In this document: positions 6,745-14,056 of the stretch, piece after piece | Layout: every line of letters begins with the position of its first letter | Numbering within the stretch: the first letter of the stretch is position 1 | Assembly (NCBI GenBank): GCA_964407285.1 | Contig: CAYOVG010000122.1 | Location: 1-17,781, forward strand | Direction of reading: 5' to 3' | Source of the DNA: CAYOVG01 sp964407285 | Lineage (GTDB): Bacteria; Desulfobacterota; Syntrophobacteria; Syntrophobacterales; Syntrophobacteraceae | Length of the DNA stretch: 17,781 nucleotides | Made by a program: the position numbers and the translations under genes | The notes under the pieces: model-generated | Database searches by the model: none | Told to the model about the DNA's origin: nothing | The model's input: the letters and a program-made list of their open reading frames with translations, nothing else

Positions 6745-7239
6745 ATGGAAATCGTGATTCGCAGGGCCGAACCTTTCGACTACGAGGCCGCATACAGGCT
6801 GTTTTCCGGCCCCAAAGTGATTCGGGGCACCATGCAGATGCCTTTTCCATCTATCGATCTCTGGCGCAGGCGCTATGAGAATCCGGCCGAGGGGGTTATC
6901 TTGCTGGTCGCCTGCATTGAGGGAGAGGTTGTGGGGCAATTGGGATTGCATACGTATCCGGACCTCCCTTCCCGCATGCATGTCGCCCAGATTCTCATGG
7001 CGGTGCGAGACGACTGGCAGGGCAGGGGAATCGGCACCGCGCTTCTGATGAACGCCATCGAATATGCCGACAGGTGGCTCAACGTCATGCGTCTGGAATT
7101 GGAGGTCTTCTCGGATAACGATGCCGCCGTCAGGCTTTACCGTAAATTCGGGTTCGAGATCGAAGGCACGATGAAGCAGTATGCATTCAGGGATGGCCGG
7201 TATGTGGATGCTCACCTGATGGCGCGATTGAGGACATAA
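6745..7239 (+). CDS. yhhY: GNAT family N-acetyltransferase, YhhY-like
   Basis: This is a GCN5-related acetyltransferase that moves an acetyl group from acetyl-CoA to an amine. The sequence resembles E. coli YhhY, described as an amino acid N-acetyltransferase, along its whole length. It begins with an EIVIRRAEPFDYEA-type N-terminus, has ACIEGEVVGQLG in the middle and ends with FEIEGTMKQYAFRDG and YVDAHLMAR. The acetyl-CoA pyrophosphate loop is Gln-Gly-Arg-Gly-Ile-Gly at about residues 92-97. The start at 6745 is fixed by GGAGGT at 6733-6738, six bases upstream. A longer in-frame reading to 6631 adds 38 residues without family character. The protein is then 164 residues, normal for the family. 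It stands alone, converging on the response regulator genes; the actual substrate is unknown. Confidence 0.88.
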   Translation: MEIVIRRAEPFDYEAAYRLFSGPKVIRGTMQMPFPSIDLWRRRYENPAEGVILLVACIEGEVVGQLGLHTYPDLPSRMHVAQILMAVRDDWQGRGIGTALLMNAIEYADRWLNVMRLELEVFSDNDAAVRLYRKFGFEIEGTMKQYAFRDGRYVDAHLMARLRT

Positions 7240-7323
7240 ACGGGGCGGAGCGTATTTTCCCGACGGGCGCGAAAGCCTCTGCAGCGTGGACATATCTCGA
7301 TCCCGTTCTGATGTATATGCCGG

Positions 7324-7785
7324 TCAGTTCCTGTCCGGCAGCACCACGATCCTGAACCAGTATTCGGTTATCGATTTCACGATGTCGAGGAGGGCGTCGA
7401 ATGCCGTAGGCTTGAAGATGAACGAACTCGCGCCGGCCTCATAGCTGCGCGCAATGTTGTGCCTGTCGGCCGAACCGGTGAATATCACCACCGGTATCCT
7501 CTGGAGATCGGGGGTTGCCTTTATTTCCCGCAATACTTCAAGGCCGCTTTTCTTGGGCATCTTCAAGTCGAGCAAAATCAGCGCCGGTCGCGGAGCAGAA
7601 ACGGAACCTCCGTAATCCCCGCCGTGGAGGAGATAGTCCATCAGTTCCTCGCCGTCCTGCACGAATCGCAGCTGGATAGGGCTGCCTCCCTCCGAAAACG
7701 CATCCTCGATGAGGAGCCAGTCGTCCCTGTCGTCATCCGCCACAAGTATGGTGAAGGGCTTGCTGTGTTCAGACGGAACATTCAT
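7324..7785 (-). CDS. Stand-alone receiver-domain response regulator, Rcp1-like (second of a tandem pair)
   Basis: This is a single receiver domain that takes a phosphoryl group from a histidine kinase and has no output domain. With the start at 7785 it has 153 residues. The acidic pocket is Asp17-Asp18-Asp19, the phosphoacceptor Asp73 (in LILLDLKMP), the switch Thr103 and the conserved Lys125-Pro. The extended helix-1 region (DDRDDWLLIEDAF) and the YWF near the C-terminus are typical of Rcp1-type receivers, first known as partners of cyanobacterial phytochromes. The gene overlaps the end of its upstream neighbour by 17 bp, so translation is probably coupled. ATG at 7791 is an alternative start; GAG at 7794-7792 fits the 7785 start better. 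It is a clear paralogue of that neighbour. The partner kinase is unknown; candidates are the two kinases in this window. Confidence 0.9.
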   Translation of the reverse strand: MNVPSEHSKPFTILVADDDRDDWLLIEDAFSEGGSPIQLRFVQDGEELMDYLLHGGDYGGSVSAPRPALILLDLKMPKKSGLEVLREIKATPDLQRIPVVIFTGSADRHNIARSYEAGASSFIFKPTAFDALLDIVKSITEYWFRIVVLPDRN

Positions 7786-8239
7786 CGTCATCTCTTTGCG
7801 GCAGTGATGCGGTCTCGAACCAGTACTTCCCCAGCGCCTCCATGGCTTCCACGAGCCCCTTGAACGAGACGGGCTTCGTAATGAACGAACTGGCGCCGAA
7901 AGCGTAGCAACGGGCAATATCCTTTTGCTCGTGTGATGTCGTCAGTACGATGACGGGTATGCATTTGAGCCTGGGGTCGGCTTTGATTTCCTGCAACGCC
8001 TCGCGCCCGTCCTTTCGCGGCATATTGAGATCCAGCAGTATCAGGTCCGGACGTCTCTCCAGATGGGAGTCCACGCTCTCTCCACAGTGGCGCAGGTAAT
8101 CGACCAGTTCCTCGCCGTCCTTGACGGAACGCAGATCGACCGGGAAGTCGGCCTCATCGAACGCTTCTTTGATCAGGATCAGATCATCCTCGTCATCGTC
8201 GGCCAGAAGAACCAGTACACGATTCGTTTTTTTATCCAT
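7769..8239 (-). CDS. Stand-alone receiver-domain response regulator, Rcp1-like (first of a tandem pair)
   Basis: This is a single-domain receiver of 156 residues with no output module. Key positions are the acidic cluster Asp14-16, phosphoacceptor Asp70 (LILLDLNMP), Thr100 and Lys122-Pro123. It shares the ADDD.DD..LI..AF...PV.L motif, GEEL.DYL and the C-terminal K/E-YWF with the next gene, indicating tandem duplication. AAAGGA at 8256-8251 is an acceptable ribosome binding site for ATG 8239. A promoter-like sequence lies at 8294-8321. The gene is transcribed away from the kinase gene at 8712, sharing one intergenic region with it, which hints at common control. Output is presumably by protein-protein contact. 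Confidence 0.92.
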   Translation of the reverse strand: MDKKTNRVLVLLADDDEDDLILIKEAFDEADFPVDLRSVKDGEELVDYLRHCGESVDSHLERRPDLILLDLNMPRKDGREALQEIKADPRLKCIPVIVLTTSHEQKDIARCYAFGASSFITKPVSFKGLVEAMEALGKYWFETASLPQRDDDECSV

Positions 8240-8293
8240 TTATTCTATCGTCCTTTGCGCGAGATGGTTTCAATCTCAACTCCCTGGCTTTAT

Positions 8294-8321
8294 ATAATAG
8301 CTTTTGCAGCAGGAAAGTAAA
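8294..8321 (-). promoter_or_regulatory. Candidate promoter for the Rcp1-like receiver pair
   Basis: On the minus strand TTTACT (8321-8316, 4 of 6) is followed after 16 bp by TATTAT (8299-8294, 5 of 6). Transcription would begin near 8287, about 48 nt before the ATG. Confidence 0.45.
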
Positions 8322-8339
8322 GGTTTTGATGCCGGTGGC

Positions 8340-8351
8340 CCGGAATTCCGG
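8340..8351. promoter_or_regulatory. 12-bp perfect palindrome, possible operator
   Basis: CCGGAATTCCGG is a perfect palindrome lying about 19 bp upstream of the minus-strand -35 box at 8321-8316. The position suits an activator or repressor dimer. The 12-bp size alone could arise by chance. Confidence 0.3.
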
Positions 8352-8452
8352 TGACTTTGAAACCCTGGGCGCTGGTTCTCAAATCGTGAACCGGGTTCTC
8401 GGACCCGACCGCATGGACGGGTTTGCCTTTATGCCCGACACACGATTTTGCT

Positions 8453-8480
8453 TTGATGTTTTTTCTACCTATGGTTTAAT
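8453..8480 (+). promoter_or_regulatory. Candidate promoter for the kinase/receiver operon
   Basis: TTGATG (8453-8458, 4 of 6) and TTTAAT (8475-8480, 5 of 6) are spaced by 16 bp in a T-rich stretch. The leader to ATG 8712 would be about 225 nt. Confidence 0.4.
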
Positions 8481-8711
8481 AAGCAACTTCGTGCGAGTCT
8501 GAATCGGGTCCTGGTTCATGGTGGCTTTGCAGGCAGGGCGAGGTCTTTCAAACACGGGACGCGTCTTATCTCGATAGAGTTGGATTTGTTGTGGCATACC
8601 GGCGAAGTTGGATTTCGGATGTCGAAGTGCGATTCCGATGCGGGTGATCTATTTTTTGCTTTGCCGTGCCGGCGTCTGCGTATCTTCCAGACGGATGGGG
8701 ATGATTTTGTG

Positions 8712-9929
8712 ATGATGCAAAGGCAGACCGTTCTCATCGTCGATGATGAGGCCGTTAATTTGAAGATGCTCAAGGCGTATCTGGTCGCCGCCGGTTATGA
8801 TGTCCTGGAGGCGCTGGATGGGCTGCAGGCGATTGAAATGGCGAAGGAGCAGCCGGACCTGGTTCTCCTGGACGTAATGATGCCGGATATGGACGGTTTC
8901 GAGACGTGCTGCAAACTGAAGGAGAATCAGGCTACGAGGGATATTCCCGTTGTCTTTCTTTCGGCTCTTCACGATGTCCGAACGAAGGTTTATGGGTTTG
9001 AACTGGGGGGCGTCGACTATGTCAGCAAGCCGTTCGAGGCGAAGGAGTTGCTGGCCCGCGTCAGGACGCACCTGACGCTCCGCCGGCAGGAAATCGAAAT
9101 CAGGGAATATGCGAGGAAGCTGGAGCAAATGGTCGAGGAAAGGACCCGCCAGTTGATTCATGCGGACCGGCTGGCGACGCTGGGCACGTTTTCCAGCGCG
9201 ATCATCCACGAGATAAGCAATCCGAGCACTTACATCGGAGGCAACGCCGAGCTTCTCAAGTTTTTCTGGTCGAATGCGAAACCTATTGTCGAGCGTCACA
9301 TCGAGGAAGATACAACGGGAATGGTCGCCAAACTGACTCCCAATATCAACGCCATCATTGACGCCATCCAGGAAGGCAACCAGCGCATATCCACCATTGT
9401 AAGCCGTCTTAGGACTTATGGAAGGCGGGAGTCCGCCCAAATGAGGACGTGCTCCCTGGAAGAGCCGGTCTACGATGCGATCAACCTGCTGCAACATCGA
9501 TTGAAGCGGGGGAACTCCGTTGAAGTGCTCGTTTCGCCCGGATTGGAATTGTACTGCGATCCGCAAAAACTCTCGCAGGGTTTCGTGAACCTCATCAACA
9601 ACGCGATCGATGCGGTCGAGAGCGTCGGGCAGCAGGCAAAGATCACGATAGAGGCGACGAATTCGAAAGATGGAATTCTGATCCGGACCGGAGACAACGG
9701 TCCAGGGATTGCCGTCGATGCCGAAGAGCAGATATTCGAGCCCTTCTTCACCACCAAGAGTAAGGAAACGGGGACCGGTCTGGGGCTTTTTATCGTGAAG
9801 AGCATTGTCGAGGAGCATGGGGGCGAAGTGTGCATTGCACGATCGCACGACGGGGGCGGGGCCGAGTTCGATATTTTTCTTCCGTCTGCTGCACCCATGG
9901 AGAATAAGGGTGCGGATTTCCGGGAATGA
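8712..9929 (+). CDS. Receiver-histidine kinase (REC-HisKA-HATPase)
   Basis: This cytoplasmic kinase has its input in a receiver domain rather than a sensor domain. With the start at 8712 it has 405 residues. The receiver (about 1-122) has Asp11-Asp12, phosphoacceptor Asp54 (LVLLDVMMPDMDG), Ser84 and Lys107-Pro. A coiled-coil linker covers about 123-155. The H-box contains His166 in IIHEISNP. The ATP-binding domain has the N-box NLINNA (293-298), DNGPG (328-332), FEPFFTTK (342-349) and the Gly-rich GTGLGL (354-359). No transmembrane segment or PAS/GAF domain is present, so it probably acts mid-pathway, its activity set by phosphorylation of its own receiver. GGGGA at 8697-8701 supports ATG 8712 (GTG 8709 is equally possible). 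A receiver gene follows 22 bp later, making it the likely first partner. Confidence 0.93.
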   Translation: MMQRQTVLIVDDEAVNLKMLKAYLVAAGYDVLEALDGLQAIEMAKEQPDLVLLDVMMPDMDGFETCCKLKENQATRDIPVVFLSALHDVRTKVYGFELGGVDYVSKPFEAKELLARVRTHLTLRRQEIEIREYARKLEQMVEERTRQLIHADRLATLGTFSSAIIHEISNPSTYIGGNAELLKFFWSNAKPIVERHIEEDTTGMVAKLTPNINAIIDAIQEGNQRISTIVSRLRTYGRRESAQMRTCSLEEPVYDAINLLQHRLKRGNSVEVLVSPGLELYCDPQKLSQGFVNLINNAIDAVESVGQQAKITIEATNSKDGILIRTGDNGPGIAVDAEEQIFEPFFTTKSKETGTGLGLFIVKSIVEEHGGEVCIARSHDGGGAEFDIFLPSAAPMENKGADFRE

Positions 9930-9951
9930 GCGTTCCATGCGGGAATGAGTG

Positions 9952-10374
9952 ATGGATAGTAGAATGGTTATACTGATAATCGATGATGAAAAGGAAATCC
10001 GGACGATAATCGGTCGTTGCTTTGCCATGTTCACGGATGTGGATGTGGAGTATGCTTCCTCGTTCGACGAGGGGAGCCGCAAGATCGCCTCCCTGCGTCC
10101 GCAGATCGCATTCATCGATATCGTGCTTCAGGATGGGATTGGACTGGATCTCATAAGGATGGTAAAAGAGATCTCGCCGAGCAACCAGGTGGTCATCGTC
10201 ACGGGGGAGAGCGACATCGGCAGGATACTGGAAGCGCTCGAGTTGGGTGCGGCCGATTATCTCACCAAGCCCTTCGATATGAAGCTCCTGAGGACCGTCA
10301 TTTCCGAGACCGTCGAGCGGAGCAGAAGGTGGTACGGGTTGATACGAAAGGAACTGGATCCGGCGAAGGAGTAG
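9952..10374 (+). CDS. Stand-alone receiver-domain response regulator
   Basis: This single receiver domain has 140 residues counted from ATG 9952; a GTG one codon earlier is possible. Sites are Asp11-Asp12, phosphoacceptor Asp56 (IAFIDIVLQDG), Thr84 (VIVTGES) and Lys106-Pro (DYLTKPFD). The VTGESDI and GAADYLTKPF segments resemble receivers of NtrC-type regulators, but no AAA+ or HTH domain follows and the frame ends at 10374. GGGA at 9941-9944 is a modest ribosome binding site. It starts 22 bp after the kinase gene, so the two are very likely co-transcribed and functionally linked. Confidence 0.9.
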   Translation: MDSRMVILIIDDEKEIRTIIGRCFAMFTDVDVEYASSFDEGSRKIASLRPQIAFIDIVLQDGIGLDLIRMVKEISPSNQVVIVTGESDIGRILEALELGAADYLTKPFDMKLLRTVISETVERSRRWYGLIRKELDPAKE

Positions 10375-10456
10375 GCGCAGGTGAGGAATCGAAGAGTTCC
10401 TCGTGCATCCGGACGCCGGCCGCGCCTGTTCAAAGAGTGGATGGGGGATCGATCGC

Positions 10457-10861
10457 ATGGAAGGTGAAAACGCGGGCGCCAGGAGAATTCTGGTCGTGGA
10501 AGATGACGAGATGAATATGAAACTGGTTCGGGCTCTGCTCACTTTGGGCAATTACGAGGTGCTGGAAGCCCGCGATGCGGAAAAGGGAATCGCCATGGCC
10601 CGAGCTCATATGCCCGATCTCATCCTCATGGACATTCAGCTTCCGGGCATGGACGGATTGGGAGCGACCCGAATCATCAAATCCGATCAGTCCCTCAAAT
10701 GTATTCCGGTCATAGCCTTGACGGCGTTCGCCATGCAAGGCGACGACAGGAAGGCGATAGAAGTGGGCTGTGACGGGTACATCACCAAGCCTATCGATAC
10801 CCGCGGTTTCCTGGAAGTACTGGCCGGGTACTTCAAGCATGGGAAGGCCGATTCCTGCTGA
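10457..10861 (+). CDS. Stand-alone receiver, DivK-like
   Basis: This is a single receiver domain of 134 residues resembling the DivK/CheY-like group. It has the EDDEMNMKL segment at 15-23, LILMDIQLPGMDGL around phosphoacceptor Asp59 and the ALTAFAMQGDD segment with Thr89. GCDGYITKPID contains Lys111. In Caulobacter, DivK binds other kinases allosterically rather than DNA, which fits the absence of an output domain here. The start at 10457 is set by GGGGGA at 10443-10448; an 18-codon extension to 10403 lacks family character. It lies 82 bp after the previous receiver, probably in the same transcript. Confidence 0.9.
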   Translation: MEGENAGARRILVVEDDEMNMKLVRALLTLGNYEVLEARDAEKGIAMARAHMPDLILMDIQLPGMDGLGATRIIKSDQSLKCIPVIALTAFAMQGDDRKAIEVGCDGYITKPIDTRGFLEVLAGYFKHGKADSC

Positions 10862-11006
10862 GAGCATCGGTGGTTTCCCGATCCCGGCCCGCAACGGTAT
10901 ATCAAATGTAGGGCGTTTTACTACCTCATCGTCTCGAACGAAATCAGCAGTACTCCCGATTTAAGGATGCCGACCCGCCTGACGTTCCTCGTATCGTCCA
11001 ATCCAT

Positions 11007-11040
11007 AGTAGGTATATTTCGATCTGAAATACACCTTACT
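11007..11040. promoter_or_regulatory. Imperfect inverted repeat upstream of the last receiver gene
   Basis: AGTAGGTATATTTC (11007-11020) pairs with GAAATACACCTTACT (11026-11040) around the loop GATCT. There is one mismatch and one bulge over about 14 pairs. No U-run follows. It lies about 30 bp upstream of the TATAAT at 11071-11076, so it may be an operator. The whole 10862-11122 gap otherwise shows no gene. Confidence 0.45.
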
Positions 11041-11070
11041 CCCCATTTAGGATTTGCCTTCCAGTGTAGA

Positions 11071-11076
11071 TATAAT
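11071..11076 (+). promoter_or_regulatory. Candidate -10 element for the receiver gene at 11123
   Basis: A perfect TATAAT lies 46 bp before the ATG. No good -35 is spaced correctly (TTAGGA at 18 bp is the best, 3 of 6), suggesting dependence on an activator, perhaps at the inverted repeat just upstream. Confidence 0.35.
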
Positions 11077-11122
11077 GGATATGGAAAATGGACCTCCATG
11101 AAAACGAAAGGGGATAAGGAAA

Positions 11123-11563
11123 ATGCTTCGTATACTATTGATAGAGGACAGTGTCAGGTTCCGGCAGACGGTGAAGATGGTCCTCTCCACTTTCTTTCCC
11201 TCCATAGAGATCGATGAGGCTGGTGACGGGAGGGACGCCATGGAGAAGATCCAGACCGCTTCGCCCGATTTGATCATCACGGATGTGAGTCTGCCCGGCG
11301 AGAACGGCATTCAAATTGCCAGGAGAATACGGAAAGCCTATCCGGATTTACCCATCGCAATGCTGACCGGTTCAGACCTGCCCGAATACGAGACCGCATC
11401 GTTCAGGGCGGGCGCCAACTACTTTCTGAGCAAGAGAACGTCAACGGGAGAACAACTGGCCCACCTGGTCGAATCGGTAATGGCGAACCGGGGGAAAGCC
11501 GTTCAGGACACGGAACCGGATGTTCTCTATTCTTTCGGCAATGAAGTAGCCCTCACCGCCTAG
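11123..11563 (+). CDS. Response regulator receiver protein with atypical Lys loop
   Basis: This is a receiver domain (about 1-125) with a short tail of about 20 residues lacking any known domain; total 146 residues. Sites are Glu8-Asp9, phosphoacceptor Asp54 (LIITDVSLPGENG), Thr82 (AMLTGS) and Lys104. The receiver resembles those of NarL/FixJ-type regulators, but the usual LuxR HTH is absent and the frame closes normally. Lys104 is followed by Arg-Thr-Ser instead of the usual Pro, so the beta5-alpha5 loop is altered. GGGGA at 11110-11114 serves as ribosome binding site for ATG 11123. It has its own candidate promoter and upstream inverted repeat, so it may be controlled separately from the genes before it. 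It converges with the AI-2E permease gene. Confidence 0.88.
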   Translation: MLRILLIEDSVRFRQTVKMVLSTFFPSIEIDEAGDGRDAMEKIQTASPDLIITDVSLPGENGIQIARRIRKAYPDLPIAMLTGSDLPEYETASFRAGANYFLSKRTSTGEQLAHLVESVMANRGKAVQDTEPDVLYSFGNEVALTA

Positions 11564-11621
11564 CGTCCCACCATTCAATTAGACAGGAGGGGAAGTGGAT
11601 CGAGAATATTCGCCTGCCTCA

Positions 11622-12758
11622 TCAGTAGTCTTCATCCAGGGGTGATACGGCGGACTTCGCACCGTTCTCCGTCAGGATGTCCTGGTATTCCACGCTGTAG
11701 ATGTAGAGCACGACCATTGCGAATCCCAGGATCAACGGTCCATAGAGAATTCCTATCAGGCCGAAGTATTTGACGCCGCCGATGATGGCGAGGAAGATGT
11801 AGAACGGTGATAGCGCTCCCTCACCCTTCATGAAAAAGGGCCTTGCAAAGTTATCGATGCACCCCACCACCAGGACGCACCAGATTGTCAGAAAAAGGGC
11901 CGAACCGGCTTTTCCGACGATCAGGAGGTAGATGACCGCGGGGATCCAGACGAGTCCCGTACCAATTATCGGGATCAGGGAAGAAAACCCCATAACGGCC
12001 CCCCAGAACAGGGGAGGGATACCGACCATGGCGAGTCCGATGCCTCCCGCAAGCCCCTGGCAAACGGCGGTCATCAGCGTGCCCACGAGCACGGACCTGA
12101 TGACCAGCCGTATTTTGTCCAGTATCCTGTCCTCCTGGTCTTCCCGCAGGGGGGAGAGATACTTGATCTGTTCCACCATCTTCCGTCCGTCTCTGATCAT
12201 GTAGAAGGAAATGAAGACCATAACGAAGAAGTGGAACAGCACATCCAGCACTCCGCCCAACAGACCTGCGCCGCGGCTCAACAGGAATTGCCCGATGTCC
12301 TTGCTGGCCTGCATCAGGTTGTTCTGTATCTCCATTCTGTTGATCTGGATGAAGTTCAGTCGCTCGATCAGCCATTGGGTGTATCCGGTCACCTTGGGGT
12401 CTTCCAGCACCTTCTGGAGATTTCCCTCCACAAGCCAGTTGGTCACCGTTCCAATACTCTGCGCCCCCTGGGTGACCAGCGAGGAGGTGAGTAGAACCGA
12501 CGGGATCACAATCACGAATGTTATGATCAACACCACCGATAAGGCGGCCAGGCTGCTCCGCCCCTTGTAGAGCTTCATAAGCTTGACTTGCAGAGGAAAG
12601 AACAGGGATGCCAGAACCGAGGCCAGGATAATTGTCTGAAGGAACGGTCCCAGGATCAGAAAAGTGAGATAAAGCGCAAGTACCATCAGGAGCAGGATAA
12701 ATGCGCGATGCCCGTTCCTGGATGCCGTATTCCAATTGGCGCGAATGATATTCGACAT
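11622..12758 (-). CDS. AI-2E family transporter (PerM/YhhT-like permease)
   Basis: This inner-membrane protein has 378 residues and about seven or eight hydrophobic segments. Hydrophobic stretches lie near 19-60, 72-95, 160-190, 225-270, 270-310 and 320-355. The family signature region SLIPIIGTGLVWIPAVIYLL and the Asp-Asn-Phe-Ala-Arg-Pro motif are present. Family members have been linked to autoinducer-2 export (TqsA) and to Na+/H+ exchange, so the substrate cannot be named from sequence. The hydrophilic central loop (about 100-160) is normal for the family. GGAG about ten bases before ATG 12758 supports the start. It lies 29 bp after the TPR lipoprotein gene on the same strand, so the two probably form an operon. 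Confidence 0.92.
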   Translation of the reverse strand: MSNIIRANWNTASRNGHRAFILLLMVLALYLTFLILGPFLQTIILASVLASLFFPLQVKLMKLYKGRSSLAALSVVLIITFVIVIPSVLLTSSLVTQGAQSIGTVTNWLVEGNLQKVLEDPKVTGYTQWLIERLNFIQINRMEIQNNLMQASKDIGQFLLSRGAGLLGGVLDVLFHFFVMVFISFYMIRDGRKMVEQIKYLSPLREDQEDRILDKIRLVIRSVLVGTLMTAVCQGLAGGIGLAMVGIPPLFWGAVMGFSSLIPIIGTGLVWIPAVIYLLIVGKAGSALFLTIWCVLVVGCIDNFARPFFMKGEGALSPFYIFLAIIGGVKYFGLIGILYGPLILGFAMVVLYIYSVEYQDILTENGAKSAVSPLDEDY

Positions 12759-12787
12759 TGTGCGTTCACTCCGGATATTACTGGCAG

Positions 12788-13771
12788 CTACAGTTTATCG
12801 GCCCTGCTGCGGAAAGCGGAAGCTTTCTCGCTGTTCCCCATTTCTTTGGCCACTTCCGCCTCGAACTGGAGCACCTTTTTCAGTTTCGGGCGATCGTGTT
12901 GAAAAATGACTTCAGCCTTACGCGCAAATTCGAGCGCCTTCTCGGGTGACCCCTTCATACGCCATGCCCTGGCCAGTTCGTGAAATGCGTCCCCGTTGTA
13001 GACATCCACCTGTATCGCCTGCTCGAGGAGAGATACGGCATGATCGGAGTTTCCCTGCGCCATGGCGGTCCTTGCCGTATTCACCAGGTGCATGGAGGCT
13101 TCGAATTGCGGCCTTGACGGTTTCTTCGCTACTTTGGACTCTGCTTTGGACTCTTTTGTTTTGGAGGAGGAGCCGGTTCCGGCAGTACCTGAGCCGGCGG
13201 CGCCTGTCCCGGGGCCCGCTCCCGAACTCTCGCGTTGAGCGGGTGGAGTTGCCTGGCTGCCGTGCGCGGGCGCGGTCGGCTGTGTCCGCGGCGCCGCAGG
13301 GGGAGGCGCGGGAGGAGCAGGAGCCTGCACGGATGCGGTTTGCTGCGCGGGCGGTTGGGATGGGGAAGATGTCCGGGCAGATTGCGAGGTCGCCGATTCC
13401 GAACTTGACGACACATCCTTGCTTGATGATATGTCCTTTTCCTCGAACTTGGGTTTAGGCTTTATAATCGGGCTTTGGCTGGCGGAGGAAGAAGATGGGG
13501 ATGGATCCGCGCCGCCGGATGGGGCAGTACGGGACGAGGGGCCAGACGCCGCTTCGGATACGGCGGAAGAAGACGAAGAAACGGACGAAGACTTCGATTT
13601 CTTATTGTATCCGGGCCTGGACTTCGCCGAGCGGGCGGGGACCTCCGAAGGGGTATTCGCCCGCGGTGGATTCGTCCGCCATTCGGGAGGGATGGATACT
13701 CTCTTTCTCTCACACGCACACAGAAAAATTGCAAGGGTTACGGCCAGCAGTCCGGCAACCGCATGCCTCAT
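12788..13771 (-). CDS. TPR-containing lipoprotein with Ser/Pro/Ala-rich linker
   Basis: This predicted envelope lipoprotein begins at MRHAVAGLLAV with a hydrophobic signal peptide ending in the lipobox Leu-Cys-Ala-Cys. Cys20 would be lipidated, and Glu at +2 would favour the outer membrane. Residues 21-222 are low complexity, rich in Ser, Pro, Ala, Gln and Lys, probably a disordered tether. Residues 223-327 hold about two to three TPR-like helical repeats (AMAQGNSDHAVSLLEQAI and MKGSPEKALEFARKA are typical) for protein binding. The start at 13771 has AGGT six bases upstream. A start at 13861 has a better ribosome site (AGAGGGA) and adds 30 residues, but that stretch has non-coding-like codon use and would bury the signal peptide. 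It probably forms an operon with the permease downstream. The binding partner is unknown. Confidence 0.8.
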   Translation of the reverse strand: MRHAVAGLLAVTLAIFLCACERKRVSIPPEWRTNPPRANTPSEVPARSAKSRPGYNKKSKSSSVSSSSSAVSEAASGPSSRTAPSGGADPSPSSSSASQSPIIKPKPKFEEKDISSSKDVSSSSESATSQSARTSSPSQPPAQQTASVQAPAPPAPPPAAPRTQPTAPAHGSQATPPAQRESSGAGPGTGAAGSGTAGTGSSSKTKESKAESKVAKKPSRPQFEASMHLVNTARTAMAQGNSDHAVSLLEQAIQVDVYNGDAFHELARAWRMKGSPEKALEFARKAEVIFQHDRPKLKKVLQFEAEVAKEMGNSEKASAFRSRADKL

Positions 13772-13980
13772 CGTGGACCTGCCGGCAACCGCAAAACTAT
13801 CTATACCGGCTCTGTTCGGTGGAAGAGCATCAACTTCGATTTTCGATACTGGCATGGTCATATCGCATCCCTCTAAAACGAGACTCTCTCTCGGAATCGT
13901 CGTTCCTGCCGCACCAGCTTTCGTCGGCCGGACCGGTGCAAAACGCTATTCCATCCTATTTGAAAGGATTCTGAACGTTG

Positions 13981-13989
13981 ATTATAGCA
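13981..13989 (-). promoter_or_regulatory. Extended -10 promoter for the lipoprotein-permease operon
   Basis: The minus strand reads TGCTATAAT, a perfect TATAAT with the TGn extension, which can work without a good -35. Transcription would begin near 13974, about 200 nt before ATG 13771. Confidence 0.5.
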
Positions 13990-14056
13990 AAAATGAGAAG
14001 GTCGTGAGAGAAAAATGTAGGGAGGAATATCGTGGGAGAAAAAGATGGAAAGTTGA

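Larger units (their letters stand above)
8240..8711. other. Divergent intergenic region between the receiver pair and the kinase gene
   Basis: This 472-bp region has no convincing coding sequence. An in-frame extension of the kinase ORF to a TTG at 8580 lacks a ribosome binding site and family similarity. It holds candidate promoters in both directions (8294-8321 minus, 8453-8480 plus), a 12-bp palindrome (8340-8351) and a direct repeat CCGGTG (8332-8337, 8348-8353). The repeat GGTTCTC occurs at 8374-8380 and 8394-8400, two helical turns apart. Confidence 0.55.

Noticed and set aside
8580..8711. 44-codon N-terminal extension of the receiver-kinase from a TTG codon
   Set aside because: No ribosome site at 8580, no similarity to receivers, and the receiver fold begins just after the ATG at 8712, which has GGGGA upstream.
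8649..10115. 488-residue minus-strand frame opposite the receiver-kinase and receiver genes
   Set aside because: It spans two clear plus-strand genes and the gap between them, and no protein family character was seen.
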